Positions 35,603 to 40,774 of a DNA stretch of 40,774 bases are shown piece after piece. Position numbers and translations under genes: made by a program. The notes below the pieces were generated by a model. It ran no database searches, was not told the DNA's origin, and saw only the letters and a list, made by a program, of their open reading frames with translations. The DNA is from Myxococcales bacterium (lineage in GTDB: Bacteria > Myxococcota_A > Polyangia > Polyangiales > Polyangiaceae). The DNA lies in contig JACPVJ010000118.1 in assembly GCA_016191785.1 (NCBI GenBank), positions 1-40,774 of the forward strand. The letters are read 5' to 3'. The stretch's first letter is position 1. Each line of letters starts with the position of its first letter.

Positions 35603-35874
35603 CGGTGTCGCTTGGGGCGCGGCGGCGCCGGGACTGCCGCGTCCCAAGCCGACGGGGGAGTGACCGGACCCACGATGTCGGAGAGGACCTCGACCGTGCC
35701 CTGGAGAGTCATCTGTGGCGGACGGTCGTGCTCATCGCTCGCGGCGACCAGGCGAGCGATGGGTTTACCGCGCCTGGTGATGGTCACGGCTTCGCCGGTG
35801 CGGCGGACCCGTTCCAACACCCGGAGGCAGCTGGCTTTGAACGCGGTAGCTCCAAGCGTCGGCATTGTGGTCAT
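35599..35874 (-). CDS. Phd/YefM-type antitoxin
   Basis: A 91-residue antitoxin. Residues 1-55 have the Phd/YefM DNA-binding pattern (TLGATAFKASCLRVLERVRR, EAVTITRRGKPIARLVAA). The C-terminal part is proline-rich and should be unfolded until it wraps the toxin. It normally represses its own operon and neutralises the PIN toxin encoded immediately after. Two start codons, 35874 and 35865, are in frame; the first is preferred because AAGGGG lies at a suitable distance. No partner other than the adjacent PIN gene is needed. Confidence 0.85.
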   Translation of the reverse strand: MTTMPTLGATAFKASCLRVLERVRRTGEAVTITRRGKPIARLVAASDEHDRPPQMTLQGTVEVLSDIVGPVTPPSAWDAAVPAPPRPKRHR

Positions 35875-35994
35875 TCTACCTGACCCCTTGCGATCTGCCA
35901 GTCCCACTCGCGAGCCAGGAACGCCGCGATCAGTTGCTCTCGCCGGACGGCACGCGAATCGCGAGGGCGAGCTCCGCGGGCGTTCTCGAGGTCC

Positions 35995-36600
35995 TCACCC
36001 GTCCAGCGACGCCACCAACTCGCGCAGCACACGGTGGCCGTCGCGGAAGATGGGCCAGCCGTCGGCGACGAAGACCGCCTTGACCTGGGTGAAGTCGAGC
36101 AGGCGACGCACCGAGTCGAGCGCCGCATCGCGGTCGGTGAGCTTCTCGTTCGGCAGAAGGTGCAGCGCGCCGGCGCGATGAGCCCGCACCAGGTCGCCCA
36201 TCACCAGCGTGTGCCCGCCGATCGAGAGCACGAGCTCGCCCGGCGTTTTCGAGCCCTTCATCTCGACCACCGAGAGGCCGGGCACCGGCTCGTCACCCTC
36301 GCGAAGCCAGGTGGAGCACGGGATGGGAAAGCGGTCGCTCTCGGCGGCAGGACCGGCGATGCGCGCGCCCGACCACTGGGCAATCTGCTGGGCGCCGCGC
36401 ACGTGATCGGAGTTGGTCAGGATGATCAGCGACGCGCCGCCCAGCTTCTTCAGGTGCGCCTCGTCGTGGGCGGTGAGCGGCAGCGGGTCGACCAGCACGT
36501 TGCCCTCGGGCCGCACCCACAAGAAACTGTGAAAGTCGATGTTGCGAGCTTCGTCGAAGACCGACCAGCAGAAGAACTCGGGGCGGTGCAGCTCCTTCAT
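35995..36600 (-). CDS. Metallo-beta-lactamase-fold protein with degenerate metal site
   Basis: A 201-residue MBL-fold protein. The first ligand motif, normally HxHxDH, reads TNSDH at 62-66, so the first two His are replaced by Thr and Ser; Asp65 and His66 remain. The GHTxGH motif reads SKTPGEL (117-123) without either His, while Asp135 (MGDLV) is present and the final His region reads VADGWP (179-184). Members with the TNxDHxR variant form a subgroup of unknown activity. It may bind one metal, or none. It lies upstream of and in the same direction as the toxin-antitoxin pair, 120 bp away. Confidence 0.8.
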   Translation of the reverse strand: MKELHRPEFFCWSVFDEARNIDFHSFLWVRPEGNVLVDPLPLTAHDEAHLKKLGGASLIILTNSDHVRGAQQIAQWSGARIAGPAAESDRFPIPCSTWLREGDEPVPGLSVVEMKGSKTPGELVLSIGGHTLVMGDLVRAHRAGALHLLPNEKLTDRDAALDSVRRLLDFTQVKAVFVADGWPIFRDGHRVLRELVASLDG

Positions 36601-36654
36601 CGTGTAGGCTCGGGTATCGCGACGCTCTCGAGAGGTCAACGTTCGTGTCGGGCG

Positions 36655-37446
36655 ATGGCGGCCGCGTGCGTGCTCTGGTCGTGCGCCGCCGCGCCGCCGC
36701 CCGAGCCGAAGCCCGTTCCCTCGCCGCTGACCCACAAGCCCTTCGAGACCCCGGCCCCGCGACCCGACGCGCAGAGCGTCCGGCTGCCGGTCGAGGGTTT
36801 CTTGTCCGCCGTGCTGGTGCTCCCGGCCACCCGCGAGCCCCGCCCGCTCTTCGTGGTCGCGCACGGCGCCGGCGACAAGCCCGAGTGGCAGTGCGAGTGG
36901 TGGTCCGCCGCGCTGGGCGACCGCGCCGTGGTGCTCTGCCTGCGCGGTTCGGCGATGGTCCCCCGGGACCCGGCAACGGGGTTCTACTTCCGCGACCACC
37001 ACGCGCTCGGGCGCGAGCTCTTGGCGGCGCTGCGCGCGGTGGCGGTGCACAGCGATCGCATCGCGGACGGCCCGCCGGTGTTCGCCGGCTTCTCGCAGGG
37101 CGCGATAATGGGCGCGCTGGTTGCCCAGGAGCAGGCGCCGCTGTTCTCACGTCTGATCTTGATCGAGGGCGGCTACGACGAATGGAACGTGTCCAGCGCG
37201 CGACGGCTCGCCCGCGCGGCCGACGCCCGTGTGCTCTTCGCCTGCGGCCAAGAGTACTGCGCGACCCGGGCGCGGCGTTCGATGGGCTGGCTCGCCCGGG
37301 GCGGCGTGAACGCGCGGCTCGAGCATGCCCCGCGCGCCGGGCACACCTACGCCCGGGCGGTGGGCGAGCGGGTGCTGGCGGCGCTGCCTTGGGTGGTCGA
37401 GGGGGACGCCCGCTGGCGCCCGCCGCTCACTTCTTCGCGACGGTGA
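36655..37446 (+). CDS. Exported alpha/beta hydrolase
   Basis: A 263-residue alpha/beta-hydrolase-fold protein with a short N-terminal hydrophobic segment and a possible lipobox (VLWSC at about residue 10), then a Pro-rich linker. The core starts near residue 48: LFVVAHGAGD (oxyanion), VLCLRGS, nucleophile elbow GFSQGAIMGAL near 146-156, LILIEGGYDE (possible acid), and His in GHTYA near the end. It resembles carboxylesterase/phospholipase-like serine hydrolases. The start at 36655 is the first usable codon; an upstream in-frame start is not evident. Overlaps the convergent outer-membrane gene by 20 bp. Confidence 0.7.
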   Translation: MAAACVLWSCAAAPPPEPKPVPSPLTHKPFETPAPRPDAQSVRLPVEGFLSAVLVLPATREPRPLFVVAHGAGDKPEWQCEWWSAALGDRAVVLCLRGSAMVPRDPATGFYFRDHHALGRELLAALRAVAVHSDRIADGPPVFAGFSQGAIMGALVAQEQAPLFSRLILIEGGYDEWNVSSARRLARAADARVLFACGQEYCATRARRSMGWLARGGVNARLEHAPRAGHTYARAVGERVLAALPWVVEGDARWRPPLTSSRR

Positions 37447-38713
37447 CGGCGGGCTTCTTCTTGGCCGACTGCGGGGGGCTGACGGTCTGGTACAGCCGGT
37501 CGAGCGACAGGGTGGCGCCCAGGAAGAACGCCGCATCGGGGCTGTAGAAGATGTTGCGCCGCTTGCTGTCGGGCCCGAGCTGGGCGGTGATGTTCTCGTA
37601 CGCCAAGCCCACGCCGAGCTCTTTGGTGATGTCGACGCTGACCTCGGTCGAGAAGTAGGTGCTGACGCCGAAACGCTTCGGCTCTTCGACCTGCTCGGGA
37701 GTCACGCAGCCGGTGGCCACGCTGCAGATCTCTTGGGTCTTGTCGAAGTCGTACTTCCAGCCCAGGGTCCAGCCCATGCCGGTGGTCCACGCCACCTTCT
37801 CGTGGACCTGCAGACCGGCCTCGAGCCGCATCGGCACCGAGTGCTCGGTGAAGGCGCTGGCGCTGAGTTGATCGGTCGGAACCGCGCGGCCTTCCGGGTC
37901 CATGCGCACGCGATCGAGCTCGGAGTGGGTCGGGGTCGTGGCGCGGGTGAACCAGTGCGAGTAGCCGACGGTGAACGAGCCGCTCGCGGTCGGGAACCAC
38001 TCTTGATCGCCGCCGGTGAGCGGGATCTGCTGCCCGATGCCCACGCTGGCGCCGAGGGCGAAGTAGCGGCCGTTGTTGGCGCTGACCTTCGAGGTCGGCA
38101 GGTCGAGGTTCGGAACGCGCACGCGCAGGTCGGTCTTGTAGTCGCCGTCCTTGGCCAGATCGCGCCCGTAAGCGCCCTGGATGCGGAAGTCGCTGAACGA
38201 CCACTCGCCGCGGCGGGTGGTGCCGTCGCTGTTGGTGAACTCCTTGAACACGCCGAAGTCGCCGCGGATGCTGATGTTCTGCTGCTCGTCGTCGTACACG
38301 TAGTAGCGCGGCTGCAGGTTGAACGACATTTCGTAGTTCGGATTGCTCGACTGGTAGTCTTGGCCGACGCCCACCGTGTCCGTGGACACGCGGTTGCCCC
38401 AGACCAGCCCGGTGTTGCGCCACTTCAGCTTCTCGGGCTTCTTTTCGGTCGCGCCGGGCTTGCCGGGCTTCTTGCCCGTGTCGGCCTGCGCCGCGGTGCT
38501 GGCGCCGAACGAGAGCCCGGGGGCAGGCGCCGGAGCGGGCGCAGGCTCGGCCGCGGGCGGCGGCGTGGCTGGCGGCGGCGTAGCCGGCGGCGGCTCCGTC
38601 GGCGGCGGCTCGGGCGGCGGCGGCTGAGGCTCTTCGCCCTGGGCGAAGCTGGTGTTGGCAAAGAGGAAAGAGGTCGCGGCGAGTGCGACCCAGCCCAAGC
38701 TGCTGCGCTTCAT
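37427..38713 (-). CDS. Pro-rich outer-membrane barrel-like protein
   Basis: A 428-residue protein with a Sec signal (AATSFLFANTSFAQG), then a Pro/Ala-rich spacer of about 40 residues including PPP and PAP repeats, probably crossing the periplasm or peptidoglycan. From about 95 it shows the alternating pattern of outer-membrane strands rich in Tyr, Phe and Gly (YEMSFNLQPRYYVYDD, ALGASVGIGQQIPL, GSFTVGYSHWFTRA). The C-terminus is Lys-rich (KKKPAVTVAKK) rather than ending in Phe. A Cys pair (CSVATGC) lies near 315. AGGAGA lies eight bases upstream of ATG. Family and function unknown. Confidence 0.68.
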   Translation of the reverse strand: MKRSSLGWVALAATSFLFANTSFAQGEEPQPPPPEPPPTEPPPATPPPATPPPAAEPAPAPAPAPGLSFGASTAAQADTGKKPGKPGATEKKPEKLKWRNTGLVWGNRVSTDTVGVGQDYQSSNPNYEMSFNLQPRYYVYDDEQQNISIRGDFGVFKEFTNSDGTTRRGEWSFSDFRIQGAYGRDLAKDGDYKTDLRVRVPNLDLPTSKVSANNGRYFALGASVGIGQQIPLTGGDQEWFPTASGSFTVGYSHWFTRATTPTHSELDRVRMDPEGRAVPTDQLSASAFTEHSVPMRLEAGLQVHEKVAWTTGMGWTLGWKYDFDKTQEICSVATGCVTPEQVEEPKRFGVSTYFSTEVSVDITKELGVGLAYENITAQLGPDSKRRNIFYSPDAAFFLGATLSLDRLYQTVSPPQSAKKKPAVTVAKK

Positions 38714-38793
38714 GGTTCTCCTGAGCCTCGGATGGCGGAACGGCCGCAAGGCCGGCCCGAACCCCGGGAGCGGGTTGCTCCCATGGTGATGGA

Positions 38794-38814
38794 CCGGTGT
38801 CAACGGGACACCGG
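38794..38814. promoter_or_regulatory. Inverted repeat upstream of the outer-membrane gene
   Basis: CCGGTGTC (38794-38801) and GACACCGG (38807-38814) are perfect arms with a five-base loop. The minus-strand reading includes TTGACA (38804-38799), so the element could be an operator overlapping a -35 box. It lies 80 bases upstream of the ATG. Confidence 0.35.
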
Positions 38815-38862
38815 CCGGTCCTGACAAGCAGGATCCGGGCCGCAGGACAAGCGCCGAAGATC

Positions 38863-38880
38863 CAGGGCTTTTGTGCCCTG
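38863..38880. promoter_or_regulatory. Second inverted repeat in the same leader
   Basis: CAGGGC (38863-38868) and GCCCTG (38875-38880) flank a six-base loop. On the minus strand the loop plus arm gives ACAAAAG, preceded by GTGACG after 16 bases (38896-38891), similar to the motif before the papain-like and LRR lipoprotein genes. Confidence 0.3.
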
Positions 38881-38959
38881 TTGGGAAGGCCGTCACGGGC
38901 GGAACGGCGAGCAGCGTTAGCAAGCAGACGGTGCTTTGAGGCTAGGATGCCTGCCCCAG

Positions 38960-39304
38960 ATGGACCCCACCCTGCCCGCCACCGAGATCACCGCGCTGCT
39001 CGGCCGCGGAACCCACTTCGAGGGCAAGCTCGCCTTCGAGGGCCGGGTCCGGATCGACGGCAGCTTCAAGGGTGAGATCAAGAGCAGCGACGTCCTGATC
39101 GTGGGAGAGGGCGCCGAGGTCGAGGCCGAGATCGAGGCCGGCACCGTGATCATCAAGGGCGGCACGGTGACGGGCAACGTTCGCGCGCGTCAGGCCATCG
39201 AGCTCTACGTGCCCGCGCGGGTCACCGGCAACCTGCACGCTCCCGAGATCTTCATGGACAAGGGCGTGCAGTTCTCCGGCGCCTGCACCATGGCCCCGCT
39301 GTGA
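38960..39304 (+). CDS. Bactofilin
   Basis: A 114-residue bactofilin, a cytoskeletal protein that polymerises without nucleotide and organises the cell pole or cell wall. The core (about 12-105) is a right-handed beta-helix with the characteristic repeating GxxxxGxxxxxG rhythm: GKLAFEGRVRIDGSFKGEI, VGEGAEVEAEIEAGTVIIKG, and NVRARQAIELYVPARVTGNL. It is a short bactofilin with little N- or C-terminal tail. TAGGAT ends 11 bases before the ATG and no ribosome binding site is present. Its stop overlaps the GTG of the next gene (GTGA), so the two are probably cotranslated. Confidence 0.92.
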   Translation: MDPTLPATEITALLGRGTHFEGKLAFEGRVRIDGSFKGEIKSSDVLIVGEGAEVEAEIEAGTVIIKGGTVTGNVRARQAIELYVPARVTGNLHAPEIFMDKGVQFSGACTMAPL

Positions 39305-40774
39305 GCGGGCGCGGGCTCGCGCTCGCGGCCCTTGCGGCCCTGGCGCTGTCGAGCTGCGCGCGCTGCGAGTCCAAGGTCGAGTTCGAGTCGTTCGTCCGCG
39401 CACCCACCACCCTCGACGCGGTCGAGAAGCTCGACGACCCACCCGACGTGGTGGTGAAGATCGAGAAGAAGGCGGCGCCGAAGGGCGGCGGCGGTGGCTG
39501 CGGCCACAGCCCGCTCTGCATCATCGTGGTCCCTTTCGCCATCGCCGACGCGCTGTTCCCCGAGAAGCTGCGCCTTGCCACGGTCCAAGAAAAGGGGCGC
39601 GAGACCTATCACGCGGTCTTCCGCGAAAATGGCCAGTTCGTGCAGGCGCTCTGGCTCGACGGCGGCGAGTGGAAGAAGCTCGCCCTGCTGCAGCTGCCCG
39701 AGCTCGGACGAAACCTGGTGGTCGAGGTCGAGCACGCGCCGGTCGAAGCGGACGGCAAGCCGGGCAAGTTCGAGCGAAGCTCGTTGCAGAAGCAGGTCGA
39801 CGTGATGACCGGCTACCGCGCTCGGCTGTCGGCAGCGACCTCGCCCGAGGCGCGCGTGGTCGTCATGGGAGAGATGTTGACCCACGCCCACGCCGACGCC
39901 TTGCCCCTGGCACGCGAGCGGCTGCTCGACGGCGCCGAGACCCCAATCGTGAAGGTGCGGGCGCTCGAGGCGATTTGCCACAAGAAGTCGGCGATCGGCA
40001 CGAGCGAGGGGCGCGCGGCCTTGCTCCAGGATCTGGAGCGCCAGGGCCCCGACGCCGACACCAGCATCGCGGCGCTCGGCTGCCTCGATCCCAAGTCGCC
40101 CCAGAGCGCGCGGGGCTTCACCACCCGGGTGGTCGATGCGGCGTGCTCGGACAAGGACGCGCGGCGCGCCGACGACCTGATCGGCAAGGTCGTGGCATGG
40201 GGCGGCGAGCCCGTGCGCGAGACGATCGAGCCCGACCTCGCGCGCTGCGGGGAGCGCGAGCGACGCCTGTTCCTGCGCTTCGTGCTCGGCGCCGAGCTCA
40301 CGGCGGACGAACTCGGTGAGCTCTTGGCCAGCCACCACGCGAGCGTGTCGAGCCGCGTGATCAGCGGCTTGCGTCACGAGAACCCGATCCACCGGCGAGT
40401 CCTGCTCGCCGAGCTCGAGCGCCCCGACGGCGCGGCGCTGGGTGTGCTCGCGGCGCTCGATCGGAACGGCAACGTCCCCGACGCCGCGGAGGCCAACGCC
40501 CTGGCTGGCGGCTTCATCGTGCGCCCGAAGCGCCCCGGAGAGCGCGCCGCGATCGGCGCGCGCCTCGGCCGAACACCCGAAGCCCAGCGCGGCCCCGCCC
40601 GGGCGCGGCTTGAGCAGAAGCTCGCCGCCGCGTCCGGCGACGAGCGCGCCGCGCTGCACGCGGCGTTGGTGATGCTCGGCGACCGCGATCACGAGGCGGG
40701 CGCCGCGCGGGCGCTGCACGGGCGTTGCGGGCCCCAGGCCGACGCGGGTCCTCCGCCGGCGCCGAGCGCGGGCG
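39301..40774 (+). CDS. HEAT-like repeat lipoprotein (partial, runs off the window)
   Basis: A frame open from GTG 39301 to the window end, at least 491 residues. Signal LALAALAALALSSC gives an acylated Cys at about 19. A Gly/Cys segment (GGGGGCGHSPLC) is at about 61-73, followed by a beta-rich part to about 165. From 170 on there are alpha-helical pairs (VVMGEMLTHAHADALPLARE; RALEAICHKKSA; AALLQDLERQG), suggesting HEAT-like repeats of about 30-35 residues, with Cys at several turns. It overlaps the bactofilin stop by four bases, hinting that the two act together at the envelope. The function is unknown. Confidence 0.72.
   Translation, partial: MSGRGLALAALAALALSSCARCESKVEFESFVRAPTTLDAVEKLDDPPDVVVKIEKKAAPKGGGGGCGHSPLCIIVVPFAIADALFPEKLRLATVQEKGRETYHAVFRENGQFVQALWLDGGEWKKLALLQLPELGRNLVVEVEHAPVEADGKPGKFERSSLQKQVDVMTGYRARLSAATSPEARVVVMGEMLTHAHADALPLARERLLDGAETPIVKVRALEAICHKKSAIGTSEGRAALLQDLERQGPDADTSIAALGCLDPKSPQSARGFTTRVVDAACSDKDARRADDLIGKVVAWGGEPVRETIEPDLARCGERERRLFLRFVLGAELTADELGELLASHHASVSSRVISGLRHENPIHRRVLLAELERPDGAALGVLAALDRNGNVPDAAEANALAGGFIVRPKRPGERAAIGARLGRTPEAQRGPARARLEQKLAAASGDERAALHAALVMLGDRDHEAGAARALHGRCGPQADAGPPPAPSAG

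Noticed and set aside
35871..36000. An open frame on the minus strand ending ATGA at the antitoxin start, with a plausible helical tail
   Set aside because: No start codon lies between the MBL gene and this segment, so it would need translation from inside the MBL gene in another frame. It could be a remnant, but there is no support beyond the overlap.

Overview
This is a 40.8-kb chromosomal stretch of very GC-rich DNA (roughly 70% G+C by eye), dense with genes and with no long empty regions; the largest gene-free stretches are 16494-16762 and 38714-38959. It looks like a myxobacterium, probably of the Polyangiales/Sorangium side (inference). The reasons are a MYXO-CTERM sorting tail, a giant Ser/Thr-kinase/sigma-54-activator fusion, a bactofilin, and about a dozen lipoproteins with Gly/Ser/Asp-rich linkers. 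I saw no rRNA, tRNA, CRISPR array, insertion sequence or phage module.

Layout. (1) 57-5956, minus strand: an outer-membrane-barrel-like protein, a 1484-residue kinase-ATPase-TPR-GAF-sigma54-activator fusion, then a Tat-exported dehydrogenase-accessory-like protein; they are 6 bp apart or overlap, so this is probably one operon. (2) 6123-9490: an alpha/beta hydrolase, a previously easy-to-miss DUF3079 gene that lacks a normal start codon, a coiled-coil small protein, a small lipoprotein, MsrB, and a beta-rich lipoprotein. (3) 9598-15336: PrkA serine kinase, a glycosidase-like TIM-barrel lipoprotein, and polyphosphate kinase on the other strand. (4) 15447-18807: a Gly-repeat/Cys-rich lipoprotein, a nucleotidyltransferase with a small overlapping partner (toxin-antitoxin-like), and a leucine-rich-repeat lipoprotein. 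(5) 18870-25479, minus strand: a secreted set made of a DUF6600 protein, a small lipoprotein, a papain-like cysteine-peptidase lipoprotein and a large lipoprotein of unknown function.

(6) 25686-33807 is a molybdenum-cofactor region: moeA and mobA overlap on the plus strand; moaC and moaE overlap on the minus strand and run on into a lipoprotein and an M23 peptidase with a MYXO-CTERM tail; a DUF4403 lipoprotein and moaA follow on the plus strand. The MoaC protein carries an N-terminal domain resembling the nitrate-reductase-associated family. No moaD is present in the window. A Uma2-family nuclease sits between mobA and the M23 gene. (7) 33812-36600: a Tat-exported 13-cysteine copper-storage-like protein, another Gly-repeat lipoprotein, a VapBC-type pair and a metallo-beta-lactamase-fold protein with a degenerate metal site. 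(8) 36655-40774: an alpha/beta hydrolase, a Pro-rich outer-membrane protein, a bactofilin and a HEAT-like lipoprotein that overlaps it and runs off the window.

Three general features stand out. Convergent genes end within a few bases of one another or overlap, leaving no room for terminators. Many genes without a ribosome binding site have a TANNNT hexamer 6-15 bases before the start codon, suggesting short-leader or leaderless transcripts. Predicted exported proteins make up about half of the gene content. The best candidates for something undescribed are the papain-like peptidase/large-lipoprotein pair (18870-23569), the MoaC fusion with its cell-wall-peptidase operon (28079-31354), and the start-less DUF3079 gene (7098-7361).
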